The position numbers and the translations under genes are program-made. From positions 1-34,558 of the forward strand of contig JAAXGW010000029.1 of the NCBI GenBank assembly GCA_012267385.1: a DNA stretch of 34,558 nt. Reading direction: 5' to 3'. Source of the stretch: OMG group bacterium (GTDB lineage: Bacteria; Pseudomonadota; Gammaproteobacteria; Pseudomonadales; Azotimanducaceae). Each line of letters begins with the position of its first letter. Within the stretch, counting starts at the first letter, position 1. The notes beneath the pieces were generated by a model. It searched no databases and was not told the origin of the DNA. It saw only the letters and a program-made list of their open reading frames with translations. This document shows positions 24,317-33,667 of the stretch, one piece after another.

Positions 24317-24690
24317 TGTGTGTTCCTCTGTTGCTCAAAAGAGATTGGTTACTGCAAACCGAAGAAGTTTGAAGTACAGTACTATTTTAGCCAAGAATAT
24401 AGCAAAATTTCCTAGTCGATTGAACTCAGTATTTAGCACACGTTTGATGCTTGATGAATTACGAAATATTCATGTTGAACTTAAAGGATTTTCCGAAGTT
24501 CGTTGGAACTTATCCACAATGCCATGGAAATCACTGGTGTCAATGCACTTTTGCAATAACGTCAAAAATCGGCGATATTTGTAGAAAAACACAGGTTTTT
24601 GCACTCTTTTCTTGAAATTGACGGGGAACAATTCTTCAGCGTCGAAGTTTTACCGCATCAGTTCAACTTTTATCCACTGAGTTATCCACA
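24317..24690. promoter_or_regulatory. AT-rich region with clustered DnaA boxes (possible origin or DnaA-binding locus)
   Basis: The 346-bp gap 24317-24662 has no credible gene. Perfect DnaA boxes TTATCCACA lie at 24510-24518 and 24682-24690, and a one-mismatch box TTATCCACT lies at 24670-24678. All three face the same way. The last two are 12 bp apart and fall inside the 3' end of hemF, encoding the VDNSVDK tail. Between and left of the boxes the DNA is rich in A/T runs. Two perfect 9-mers plus a near-match in 180 bp is far above chance for a 34.5-kb window. It could be oriC, or a DnaA-regulated or DnaA-titrating site. Confidence 0.5.
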
Positions 24691-25589
24691 ATTCCTAACC
24701 AATCGATGCCCGGTTGCAACTTACTTGTTAGGTTTGCTAATTTCTCACTCACTAACAGTTCGTGTTGATACAGCCAAATTACACGTGGAGGTAAGGACGC
24801 TAATACAGACTCGATGCGTCGCCCAGACTGCATACCGTACTTAGTTCCACGGTCGATCGCAAGATTGAATTCTGCGTAGCGCCCACGACGTATCAGCATC
24901 CATTCTTCCTCTTCCGATGTCCACTTCAAATGTGCGCGGCGTTTGACTATGGTGGTGTAAGCGCGTAGAAAAGTTTCACCCACAGCCTTGACAAATTTAA
25001 AACAATCGTTGAATCCATCAGCATTGAAATCGTCAAAAAAAATTCCACCCACACCTCGCGTCTCGCCTCGATGTGGTAGATAAAAGTACTGATCACAGTT
25101 TTCCTTCATTTCAACGTAACGTGCATCACTACCGCAGACCGCGCGCGCCTGCTCGTGCCAGAACCTTGTGTCTTCCTCGAAGGGGATGTACGGAGTCAAA
25201 TCGAATCCACCGCCAAAAAACCAAGTCGGTTCTTGAGCTTCAACAAGAAACATGCGCAAGTTCAAGTGTGTGGTAGGTACGTGTGGATTGCGCGGATGGA
25301 CGATGACGGAAATCGCGGTCGCTCGAAAGGGGCAGTTCGCAAGGTTAGGATGCCGTTCGGTCGCAGCACTGGGAAGACGATCACCGACACTATATGAGAA
25401 TTGCACCGCGGCTTTTTCAAACAAGTCGCCGTTCGTTAATACTCGCGGTTGTGCAAAACCACCGTTTGGCGAGTCGTAAGCCTCTTCGAGAAACTTTCCG
25501 ACACTGTCGAGTTCCTCAAACGTTCCAACGATGCGTTCTTGAAGATCAACGAAGAACTCCTTGACTGTTTCGATGGATACTTCAGTCAT
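24663..25589 (-). CDS. hemF: Oxygen-dependent coproporphyrinogen III oxidase
   Basis: This enzyme oxidatively decarboxylates coproporphyrinogen III to protoporphyrinogen IX in haem synthesis, using oxygen. I start at the internal ATG 25589 (308 residues, MTEVSIETVKEFFVDLQERI) because it gives the usual family length; the open frame continues 18 codons upstream. HemF signatures are ATAISVIVHPRNPHVPTTHL, NLRMFLVEAQEPTWFFGGGF, DLTPY, RGVGGIFFDDFNADGFNDCF, YAEFNLAIDRGTKYGMQSG and RIESVLASLPPRVIW. The presence of the oxygen-dependent form implies aerobic or microaerobic growth. The last codons contain two DnaA-box-like sequences. It lies downstream of tRNA-Gly on the same strand. Confidence 0.95.
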   Translation of the reverse strand: MTEVSIETVKEFFVDLQERIVGTFEELDSVGKFLEEAYDSPNGGFAQPRVLTNGDLFEKAAVQFSYSVGDRLPSAATERHPNLANCPFRATAISVIVHPRNPHVPTTHLNLRMFLVEAQEPTWFFGGGFDLTPYIPFEEDTRFWHEQARAVCGSDARYVEMKENCDQYFYLPHRGETRGVGGIFFDDFNADGFNDCFKFVKAVGETFLRAYTTIVKRRAHLKWTSEEEEWMLIRRGRYAEFNLAIDRGTKYGMQSGRRIESVLASLPPRVIWLYQHELLVSEKLANLTSKLQPGIDWLGIVDNSVDKS

Positions 25590-25702
25590 CCGTTCAGGCT
25601 GAAATTTGGGACTCAACGCTCGGCAAACGAGCGGTTCGCACAAATGGAGTCAAAGGGTAGTTGTGAGTGGGTATGAACAGAATTCGAGAATGTAGGAAAG
25701 AT

Positions 25703-25777
25703 TGGAGCGGGAAACGGGGGTTGAACCCGCGACCCCAACCTTGGCAAGGTTGTGCTCTACCACTGAGCTATTCCCGC
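25703..25777 (-). tRNA. tRNA-Gly(GCC)
   Basis: The 75-nt gene reads GCGGGAATAGCTCAGTGGTA at its 5' end. Acceptor strands GCGGGAA and TTCCCGC pair fully, with discriminator T and encoded CCA. The anticodon arm AACCTTGGCAAGGTT shows the loop TTGGCAA with anticodon GCC, and the T arm holds GGGTTCAACCC. It is the only RNA gene between hemF and the small membrane proteins. Confidence 0.96.
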
Positions 25778-25970
25778 TCTTGTCGAATCCATTGGAAGGA
25801 CTAATTTTATTGATGACAAGGAACGACAAATTAGACTGTCGAACTACCGTTTTAGATATCAAGCGTGAGGTATAGTGAAGTCGGATGTCTTAATTTATGG
25901 ATGTGGTAAAAGACCAGTCTAGTTCACGAATTTCCCTTAGTTCACGGGATTCATTGCGCTCGTACTGATA

Positions 25971-26189
25971 TTAGAAGATCAAGGGCCACAAAAACTTAAC
26001 GCCCCACCATGCAGCCCAAAAGAGGGGGAATCCTATGATGACACCTAGACCAGCACGGTAGACTTGAGCCGCTTTTTCTCTTCTGGTCAAGTCTTTCCAC
26101 TTTGTGTTTTCTACAGCAAAAAAGAGATTGGGCTCGTTCTTTTTCTTCTCGAGTAGCTTAGCACGATATGGGTTCGGTTCGTTTGTCAA
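25971..26189 (-). CDS. Small membrane protein, copy 1 (72 residues)
   Basis: I start at TTG 26189, whose TTGA overlaps the TGA stop of copy 2. That gives a protein opening (M)TNEPNPYRAKLLEKKK, matching the opening of copy 2; a longer ATG frame from 26222 would overlap copy 2 by 37 nt. A charged N-terminal part with VENTKWKDLTRREKAAQVYR leads into a hydrophobic hairpin or single helix (AGLGVIIGFPLFWAAWWGV) ending LWPLIF. The family is not one I recognise. The tight coupling and common ancestry with copy 2 suggest two subunits of one small membrane complex. Confidence 0.55.
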   Translation of the reverse strand: MTNEPNPYRAKLLEKKKNEPNLFFAVENTKWKDLTRREKAAQVYRAGLGVIIGFPLFWAAWWGVKFLWPLIF

Positions 26190-26407
26190 AATATCAACGC
26201 CCACAGGTAGTCTAGACCCCATATTCCTGGAACGACGAAGAGTCCTGCAGCAATCCCATAACTGAAACCATAGATCACGTGCGCTCTTTCTGTTCGGTTC
26301 CTATCTCTCCAATTTGTGTAGAAGACTAGTGAGAGGAACGGAGGACCCTTGCGTTCTCTTGCTTCTATTTCTTCTAGTGTCCGATAACGAAATGGATTCA
26401 AGCTCAT
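26186..26407 (-). CDS. Small membrane protein, copy 2 (73 residues)
   Basis: I prefer ATG 26407 (MSLNPFRYRTLEEIEARERK) to the ATG 24 nt upstream because its opening matches copy 1. Shared positions with copy 1 include NP-aromatic-R near the start, T-x-W-x-D-x-x-R-x-E in the middle, V/I-Y before the membrane segment (GFSYGIAAGLFVVPGIWGL), and the terminal LW-x-LIF. It is first in a two-gene operon, overlapping copy 1 by 4 nt (TTGA). No known domain is apparent and no catalytic residues stand out. Confidence 0.6.
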   Translation of the reverse strand: MSLNPFRYRTLEEIEARERKGPPFLSLVFYTNWRDRNRTERAHVIYGFSYGIAAGLFVVPGIWGLDYLWALIF

Positions 26408-26807
26408 CGTAGCACTGGGGCCGTATCCCATTCAAGTTCAAGTAAACACCATTTTATTAGTGCAAATCTGTGCAGGAACGACACAGAGTTTTGACTGCGA
26501 ACAAACCTTTGAGTTTTGGAACTCGTAAATTTTGTTTCTGTATGGCAACCGCCTGAGAGGTGTCTAGTGAAGTCCGCAAGAGATCGCATCTGTTTCCTCA
26601 CTCTACCTCTAGGCTACAAGCCCTAACATCCTGTCGTATTAACCTTTCTTCAGACCTTGGATTACTCTAGTTGAAGTGAGTCACTACAAGACATGGTAGT
26701 GTTGTTTTTTGAGATGGTGGAACTCGACCACTCTCTTGCTTTACTTTCCAACAAGTCGAAAAAAATTTCTTCCTATAATTCGCACCCTCAAAACTTAGGA
26801 AAGAGAG
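26408..26807. other. 400-bp gap upstream of icd, with a folded element and -10 box
   Basis: No credible gene. A stem can form from AGAGGT (26556-26561) and AGTGA (26566-26570) pairing with TCACT (26598-26602) and ACCTCT (26605-26610), with 27 nt in between. Near the right edge TATAAT (26774-26779) is a good -10 box for icd, but I see no convincing -35 at 16-18 nt. A purine-rich AGGAAAGAGAG ribosome site precedes the icd TTG. Confidence 0.4.
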
Positions 26808-28064
26808 TTGACGTACCAAAAAATTCAGATCCCAAGCCAAGGTGAACCTATTCGCGTGGGAACAAATGGCACATTGGAAGTTCCAGCAAAACCTCTTGTC
26901 CCCTTCATTGAAGGAGACGGTATCGGTATCGACATATCGCCGGTGATGCGTAAGGTAGTTGACGTAGCCGTCGAAAGGGCCTATGGGGATAGTCGGCGGA
27001 TTCGATGGATGGAAGTCTTTGCGGGAGAAAAGTCGTTGCGAGTCTATGGCGACAACGAATGGCTTCCGGACGAAACTGTTGATGCGTTAAGAGAATTCAA
27101 AGTGAGTATCAAAGGTCCGATGACTACTCCCGTGGGTGGAGGAATTCGCTCATTAAACGTCGCAATTCGTCAAATTCTCGACCTTTATGTGTGTTTGCGA
27201 CCTATTCGTTGGTTTCCCGGTGTCCCCAGTCCGGTTGTAGCTCCCGAGAAAACAAACATGGTTATTTTTCGGGAAAATACGGAAGACATTTACAGTGGCG
27301 TCGAATGGGAAGCTGACTCTACTGAAGCAAAGAAACTATTGAGTTTTTTGCAGACCGATTTGAAAGTGTCGAAGATTAGGTTTCCAGACCACTGTGGTAT
27401 CGGAATCAAACCTATATCAATAGCAGGTACGGAGCGATTGGTTCGTCAAGCTATGCAGTATGCCATTGCTAACGACCGGTGTTCAGTGACATTTGTCCAC
27501 AAGGGCAACATCATGAAATATACTGAGGGAGCGTTCAAGGACTGGGGATATCGTTTGGTTGCCAGAGAGTTTGGTGCCACACCCTTAGGTGGGGGACCTT
27601 GGCATGTACTAACAAATCCCAACACCGGCAAGGAGATCGTGATCAAAGACGTCATTACGGACTCCATGCTGCAGCAGATACTGCTCCGGCCTAGCGAGTA
27701 TGACGTGATTGCCACTATGAATCTCAATGGAGATTTCTTGTCTGATGCTTTAGCTGCTCAGGTGGGGGGAATAGGTATAGCACCAGGAGCAAATATAGGA
27801 GACGAAGTCGCTGTTTTTGAAGCGACTCACGGAACAGCTCCAAAGTACGCTGGGCAGGACAAAGTGAATCCGGGATCGCTCATACTATCAGCCGAAATGA
27901 TGCTCAGACACCTTGGTTGGAAGGAAGCGGCAGACCACATTATTAAAGGTATTGAAGGTGCTATTGCCAATCGTACAGTTACCTATGATTTTGAGCGCTT
28001 GATGGATGGCGCGAAGCTGCTGAAGTGCTCAGAATTTGGCGATGCGATCATATCTCAGATGTGA
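26808..28064 (+). CDS. icd: Isocitrate dehydrogenase, NADP-dependent
   Basis: This 418-residue enzyme makes 2-oxoglutarate, CO2 and NADPH from isocitrate in the citric acid cycle. The start is TTG 26808, with AGGAAAGAGAG just upstream. Active-site stretches are [15 protein letters not shown] (its Ser corresponds to the regulatory Ser113 of E. coli), [33 protein letters not shown] and [14 protein letters not shown]. The nucleotide-binding segment [17 protein letters not shown] has the Lys-Tyr pair that marks NADP specificity. If an AceK kinase exists elsewhere, the conserved Ser could be phosphorylated. Downstream lie clpS and clpA, the order seen in other gammaproteobacteria. Confidence 0.96.
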   Translation: MTYQKIQIPSQGEPIRVGTNGTLEVPAKPLVPFIEGDGIGIDISPVMRKVVDVAVERAYGDSRRIRWMEVFAGEKSLRVYGDNEWLPDETVDALREFKVSIKGPMTTPVGGGIRSLNVAIRQILDLYVCLRPIRWFPGVPSPVVAPEKTNMVIFRENTEDIYSGVEWEADSTEAKKLLSFLQTDLKVSKIRFPDHCGIGIKPISIAGTERLVRQAMQYAIANDRCSVTFVHKGNIMKYTEGAFKDWGYRLVAREFGATPLGGGPWHVLTNPNTGKEIVIKDVITDSMLQQILLRPSEYDVIATMNLNGDFLSDALAAQVGGIGIAPGANIGDEVAVFEATHGTAPKYAGQDKVNPGSLILSAEMMLRHLGWKEAADHIIKGIEGAIANRTVTYDFERLMDGAKLLKCSEFGDAIISQM

Positions 28065-28159
28065 GTGTCTGCTCGACGGCGACTTAAAGTCGTGTAACAT
28101 TTACGTCAGGTAACTAATTTGCTCATTTCTTCATCGGACGCCGAATCGATTACTCTAGT

Positions 28160-28489
28160 TTGAACGATTCCACTTTCAGCGAACCCGATCATCAAGAGGA
28201 TCTTGCTGTTGAAGAACTTGAAGAGCAAGTTAAACCACCACCGCTATATCGCGTTGTAATTATGAACGACGACTATACTCCGATGGAGTTTGTGGTTCAT
28301 GTTTTGGAGACTTTTTTCGGGATGGATTTCGACAAGGCTTATCGCATTATGATGACGGTGCACACCACGGGGAAGGGCGTCGTGGGAATGTACCCAAAAG
28401 ATATCGCGGAAACTAAGAGCGAACAAGTAAACTCTTACGCACGGCAAAACGGACATCCTCTTCTTACCACAGTAGAGAAAACGGAGTAA
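28160..28489 (+). CDS. clpS: ClpS adaptor for ClpAP N-end-rule proteolysis
   Basis: This 109-residue adaptor binds proteins with N-terminal Leu, Phe, Tyr or Trp and hands them to ClpA. After an acidic flexible tail ([17 protein letters not shown]) the core reads [20 protein letters not shown], with the Asn-Asp-Asp substrate pocket, then [20 protein letters not shown]. The only start in frame after the upstream stop at 28115 is TTG 28160; there is no clear ribosome site. It ends 5 bp before clpA, so the pair is an operon. Aat, encoded on the other strand 3 kb away, generates substrates for this adaptor. Confidence 0.95.
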   Translation: MNDSTFSEPDHQEDLAVEELEEQVKPPPLYRVVIMNDDYTPMEFVVHVLETFFGMDFDKAYRIMMTVHTTGKGVVGMYPKDIAETKSEQVNSYARQNGHPLLTTVEKTE

Positions 28490-28494
28490 AGATC

Positions 28495-30819
28495 ATGTTC
28501 ACCCCAGATTTACTGCTTACTTTGGATCAAGCGTTTGACCGTGCAAGAGTGGGCCGTCATGAGTTTGTCACTGTGGAACACTTGCTCTTAGCTCTGTTGG
28601 ACAACCCTGATGCTCGTGAAGTTTTAGAGAATGTCGCCATCAATACGGAACTGCTACGTGGCGATTTGGAGAAATATCTAGAAAAGTTTATGCCAGTGGT
28701 ACCTGCTGGATTTAAACGCAAAGTAGAACAGTCCGGGGCGTTTTCACGCGTGATTTCCCGCGCGGTGTTTCATGCTCAGAGTACACCAACGAAAGCGGAC
28801 GTACGCGCTCGAGACGTGTTGGTTGCACTGTTCAATGAGACGGAATCTCAAGCCGTGTATTTCTTGTCCAAGCAGGAAGTCAAACGCGTCGACGTGGTTC
28901 AGTACATTGCGCATGGAATTTCTAAAACCTCGCCGGAGAAGGAAATCGAGGAGTCTGGCGACCCAACACTGGGCGAAGAACGTAAGCCTCGAGAAAAACC
29001 AAGTGCGCTTGGATCTTTCACGACAAACCTCAACGATGCCGCGAGAGCGGGTCAAGTCGATCCACTCATTGGACGCGAGCAAGAACTCCAAAGAACTATC
29101 CAAATTCTGTGCCGTCGCCGCAAAAACAATCCGCTGTTGGTAGGAGAGTCGGGTGTCGGAAAGACTGCAATCGCTGAAGGGTTGGCTAAAAAGATCGTTG
29201 ACGGTGAAGTGCCAGATGTAGTGAAAGAGTGCAGCGTTTACACGCTCGACCTCGGTACGCTACTCGCCGGTACGAAGTATCGAGGAGATTTTGAAAAGCG
29301 GTTCAAGGCTCTCTTGAAAGAACTTTCTGGAAAGCCTCATTCCATTCTGTTCATCGACGAAATTCACATGATTATCGGTGCTGGAGCAGCATCCGGTGGC
29401 GTCATGGATGCTTCGAACTTACTCAAACCGATGTTAGCTTCGGGCGAGATTAGGTGCATCGGTTCGACTACATTCGCTGAGTATCGCGGAGTTTTTGATA
29501 AAGACAGAGCACTATCGCGACGATTCCAAAAGATCGATATACCGGAACCTTCTGTAGAAGATACTTACAAGATTCTCAAAGGATTGAAATTGCGATATGA
29601 AGACCACTATCAGTTGCGTTTCACCGATCGTGCGTTGAGGACTGCCGCAGAGTTGTCCGCGCGCTACATCACTGATCGGTTTATGCCCGATAAGGCCATC
29701 GATGTAATTGATGAAGCTGGCGCTGCCCAACAGTTGGTAGCTGAAAAGAAGCGTAAGAAAACTATCGGCGCACCGGACGTCGAACGCGTGGTTGCGAACA
29801 TCGCGCGCATACCTTCTTCGCAAGTCACAGTATCAGACAAAGAAGCACTCCGAACCCTTGATCACCGACTGAAACTTACTGTATTCGGTCAGGAAGAAGC
29901 TATCGATACGCTCACTTCTGCGATTCGATTGTCTCGCGCAGGTCTAAAAGCGGAACAGAAACCTATTGGGTCTTTCCTCTTCACCGGTCCGACTGGTGTG
30001 GGAAAAACGGAAGTTTGCCGTCAACTTGCGCTCATCATGGGCGTCGAACTGCTGCGCTTTGACATGTCCGAGTACATGGAACGGCACAACGTTTCACGAT
30101 TGATTGGAGCACCACCTGGATATGTGGGATTCGATCAAGGCGGTCAGCTCACCGACGCCGTTACTAAACACCCACATAGTGTGATCCTGCTCGATGAAAT
30201 TGAAAAAGCTCATCCAGAAGTCTTTAATCTGTTACTGCAAATAATGGACCATGGTACGCTCACGGACAACAACGGAAGGAAAGCTGATTTCCGCAACGCC
30301 GTGCTGATCATGACCACCAATGCTGGAGCTCGAGAAGCGTCGAGGGTTTCGATTGGTTTTGAAGAACAAGATCACTCCGCTGATGTCATGGAAACTCTGA
30401 AGAAGTACTTCTCACCAGAATTTCGAAATCGACTCGACGCGATCATTCGATTCAACGCTCTCGGCATGGAAATCATTCATTCGGTCGTCGACAAATTCCT
30501 CACCGAATTACAAGCACAATTAGACTCAAAGAAAGTAGAACTGCAGGTAGACGAGAGTGCTCGCCATTGGATCGCGGTAGAAGGATACGACGACAAAATG
30601 GGAGCGAGGCCCATGCAACGTCTAATTCAAGACGAGATAAAACGCCCCTTAGCAGAGATGATTTTGTTTGGTACGCTTGCGGAAGGTGGTGGTGTCGCCG
30701 AAGTATCCGTCGATGAAGACGGCATCAAAATTAATGCTATCCCAAAAACGTCAGAAGCATTGCCAGACAAAAGCAGAAAAGACGAAGAGGACAAGAACGA
30801 AAAAGAGACTGTTAGTTAA
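28495..30819 (+). CDS. clpA: ClpA, AAA+ unfoldase of the ClpAP protease
   Basis: This 774-residue unfoldase has the ClpA layout. An N domain (residues about 1-145, ClpS-binding) opens FTPDLLLTLDQAFDRARV. Nucleotide-binding domain 1 has Walker A GESGVGKTAIAEG and the conserved Walker B SILFIDEIHMI. Domain 2 has Walker A GPTGVGKTEVC and Walker B VILLDEIEKAHPEV. The IGF tripeptide in RVSIGFEEQDHS is the ClpP-binding loop (IGL in E. coli), so it should work with ClpP rather than alone. The C-terminal tail (KSRKDEEDKNEKE) is highly charged and longer than usual. It is expressed from the clpS operon. Confidence 0.96.
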   Translation: MFTPDLLLTLDQAFDRARVGRHEFVTVEHLLLALLDNPDAREVLENVAINTELLRGDLEKYLEKFMPVVPAGFKRKVEQSGAFSRVISRAVFHAQSTPTKADVRARDVLVALFNETESQAVYFLSKQEVKRVDVVQYIAHGISKTSPEKEIEESGDPTLGEERKPREKPSALGSFTTNLNDAARAGQVDPLIGREQELQRTIQILCRRRKNNPLLVGESGVGKTAIAEGLAKKIVDGEVPDVVKECSVYTLDLGTLLAGTKYRGDFEKRFKALLKELSGKPHSILFIDEIHMIIGAGAASGGVMDASNLLKPMLASGEIRCIGSTTFAEYRGVFDKDRALSRRFQKIDIPEPSVEDTYKILKGLKLRYEDHYQLRFTDRALRTAAELSARYITDRFMPDKAIDVIDEAGAAQQLVAEKKRKKTIGAPDVERVVANIARIPSSQVTVSDKEALRTLDHRLKLTVFGQEEAIDTLTSAIRLSRAGLKAEQKPIGSFLFTGPTGVGKTEVCRQLALIMGVELLRFDMSEYMERHNVSRLIGAPPGYVGFDQGGQLTDAVTKHPHSVILLDEIEKAHPEVFNLLLQIMDHGTLTDNNGRKADFRNAVLIMTTNAGAREASRVSIGFEEQDHSADVMETLKKYFSPEFRNRLDAIIRFNALGMEIIHSVVDKFLTELQAQLDSKKVELQVDESARHWIAVEGYDDKMGARPMQRLIQDEIKRPLAEMILFGTLAEGGGVAEVSVDEDGIKINAIPKTSEALPDKSRKDEEDKNEKETVS

Positions 30820-30835
30820 CCTAAACAAGTAAATA

Positions 30836-30876
30836 AACTGTAAGAAGTCCCTCAGTTCGACGGACAGTTTCTTTTA
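30836..30876. terminator. Likely bidirectional terminator between clpA and the exported-protein gene
   Basis: The arms AAACTGT (30836-30842) and ACAGTTT (30864-30870) form a 7-bp stem, followed on the plus strand by CTTTT. An alternative inner pairing GTCC/GGAC exists. Its placement between two converging genes supports a termination role for both. Confidence 0.45.
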
Positions 30877-31419
30877 GAAAGCTGTCCCAAACTGCCACAA
30901 AAATGTGGTGTCCTTGACCTTAGAAAATCTCACACTCAAATCGACCACGTAGTTCGTTTTCCTCGGATAAAAGAAGTCAAAGAGCAATACCGAAAACTGT
31001 GTGTACAACGGATCTGATCCATCGTGAAAAATCTGTTGCCCAACTGAAGCTCCAACCTTCCATTTGGAATCAGTTGGGCCAAACCAAAAGCCGATTTGAG
31101 GAACGATATCAGCTGCTTCGTTCTGGTCAGGCTTAAATCTGTAATCGGTAAGCCCTACAAACAACGTGGTTGGTAGCTTGTCTCGTACGCCCGTGTAGCC
31201 TATTTCGAGTGAGGCAAATTTCGCATCCCAATCATTTGATGGGCTTGTGTAGTAACTTGTTTTTAAAAACAACCCAGTTTCCGTGAAGTTGTAAAAATTT
31301 AGTCCAAAGTATGACGTATCATCAGTATGAGTTCCACCGACGCTTAAGACCGCCTTTGCAAATACTGGCACTGAAAACAGTGTGCCGATAACGACAGCTA
31401 TTAAGAATTTACGAAACAC
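30874..31419 (-). CDS. Exported beta-rich protein, probable small outer-membrane barrel
   Basis: I start at GTG 31419 because GGAG lies 7 nt upstream, giving MFRKFLIAVVIGTLFSVPVF, a clean signal peptide cut near VFA-KA (181 residues). The longer ATG frame at 31443 would put eight polar residues before it. The mature part is rich in alternating aromatic and polar residues (YFGLNFYNFTETGLFLKTSY, LEIGYTGVRDKLPTTLFVGL, YVVDLSVRFSKV) and ends with a hydrophobic Phe (FLWQFGTAF), like outer-membrane beta-barrels. It has no identifiable family. It is downstream of infA on the same strand but separated by its own leader. Confidence 0.65.
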   Translation of the reverse strand: MFRKFLIAVVIGTLFSVPVFAKAVLSVGGTHTDDTSYFGLNFYNFTETGLFLKTSYYTSPSNDWDAKFASLEIGYTGVRDKLPTTLFVGLTDYRFKPDQNEAADIVPQIGFWFGPTDSKWKVGASVGQQIFHDGSDPLYTQFSVLLFDFFYPRKTNYVVDLSVRFSKVKDTTFLWQFGTAF

Positions 31420-31561
31420 ACATTTCTCCTGGTCAGGCGACAACGCTATCGATTGCGAGTTAGTTAGGTCGTTTCAGCAACCCGCTTTTAACCATGGACA
31501 TGACCTACAGACGAGTAGTTCATTGGGTACACAAATGTGTGTCAGAGAGAAGGCGGTCAGT

Positions 31562-31780
31562 TTAACGTTCGCGGTAAGTAATTCGCCCTTTTGTCAAGTC
31601 GTAGGGAGTCAGTTCGACTTTCACTCGGTCGCCAGTAGAAATTCGAATGTAGTTTTTACGCATTTTCCCTGAGATGTGCGCGGTGATTTCGTACCCATTG
31701 TCCAGCTTGACTTTGAACGTAGTATTGGGAAGCGTATTGGTTACTACGCCTTCCATTTCAATCTGTTCTTCTTTAGGCAC
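31562..31780 (-). CDS. infA: Translation initiation factor IF-1
   Basis: This 72-residue S1/OB-fold protein binds the 30S A site during initiation. The sequence ([60 protein letters not shown]) is the full conserved family pattern at the exact usual length. It is 50 bp downstream of aat on the same strand, as in E. coli where clpA, infA and aat are neighbours. Confidence 0.97.
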   Translation of the reverse strand: MPKEEQIEMEGVVTNTLPNTTFKVKLDNGYEITAHISGKMRKNYIRISTGDRVKVELTPYDLTKGRITYRER

Positions 31781-31830
31781 TAAAGCTCCAAGGACTGTTT
31801 ACGGTTGAACATAGAAAAGTTGCAGTCATT

Positions 31831-32562
31831 TTAGAGATTGAGGTCCCAGGGACTGTTGTAAGACCTCCAAATCTCCGATTGATTCCAAATCGTTGGTTGA
31901 TGTTGTAATTTCTTGTTTTCTTCTATATAACGAAGAAATTCTGGTCTCGGCAGGGCGATAGCACCTAGAGATGTAAGGTGTCTTGTCATCAATTGACAGT
32001 CGAGAAACGTAAAGTCTTCGCGATGGAGAATTTGGCATAGTGCAAGCATGGCTATTTTTGATCCGTTAGTCCTATTAGAGAACATGGATTCTCCGTAAAA
32101 GTGTTTGCCCAAACCAACGCCATAAATACCACCTATTAGTTGATCTTCATACCACACTTCAACTGAATGCGCGAAGCCTTGATCATGCAGCATACGATAT
32201 GCTTGATCGATCTTGGGTGTAATCCACGTAACTTCACAACCCTGTCTCGGTTCTGCACACCGGGTGATAACTTCGACGAAGTCTTGGTCGACAGTTATCG
32301 TACACTGGTGTTGTCGCAACCATTTCTTCAAGCTCTTGGAAGCGTGGAAGCAATCTGGGTAAAGGATTGCGCGGGGCGACGGAGACCACCAATATATTGG
32401 CATATTGTCATTGCTGAACCAAGGAAATATACCCTTTGAGTAGGCATCAATGAGCAAACGTGCGCTCAAAGTACCTCCTAGTGCTACAGGTCCGGCCTCA
32501 GGTCCTTGATGTGGTACATGGAAGGTGTCATTAGCAGACAGAATCTGAATATGGGCAGCCAT
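31831..32562 (-). CDS. aat: Leucyl/phenylalanyl-tRNA-protein transferase
   Basis: This 243-residue enzyme transfers Leu or Phe from tRNA to N-terminal Lys or Arg of proteins, making degradation signals recognised by ClpS. The landmarks are GTLSARLLIDAYSKGIFPWF, YWWSPSPRAILYPDCFHASK, GCEVTWITPKIDQAYRMLHD, AHSVEVWYEDQLIGGIYGV, GESMFSNRTNGSKIAM, and DCQLMTRHLTSLGA. Length is typical. The ATG 32562 has GAGGTAGAG upstream. It lies 24 bp after trxB and 50 bp before infA, suggesting a trxB-aat-infA transcript. Confidence 0.96.
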   Translation of the reverse strand: MAAHIQILSANDTFHVPHQGPEAGPVALGGTLSARLLIDAYSKGIFPWFSNDNMPIYWWSPSPRAILYPDCFHASKSLKKWLRQHQCTITVDQDFVEVITRCAEPRQGCEVTWITPKIDQAYRMLHDQGFAHSVEVWYEDQLIGGIYGVGLGKHFYGESMFSNRTNGSKIAMLALCQILHREDFTFLDCQLMTRHLTSLGAIALPRPEFLRYIEENKKLQHQPTIWNQSEIWRSYNSPWDLNL

Positions 32563-32586
32563 GTTTCTCTACCTCAAACATCCTCG

Positions 32587-33582
<996 letters not shown>

Positions 33583-33667
33583 TCAAGGACGTCAAGAAAA
33601 CCGCATATTGTAGAGTGAAAGTTGATCGAAGAGTTCCATTTCCGTTCGGCAATGGACTGCGTGAGCG

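Noticed and set aside
24318-24584. An 88-codon open frame in the gap before hemF
   Set aside because: No ribosome site, odd composition and no family resemblance; it overlaps the DnaA-box region.
26404-26601. A 65-codon minus-strand frame upstream of the small membrane proteins
   Set aside because: No recognisable domain or ribosome site; it covers the folded intergenic element.
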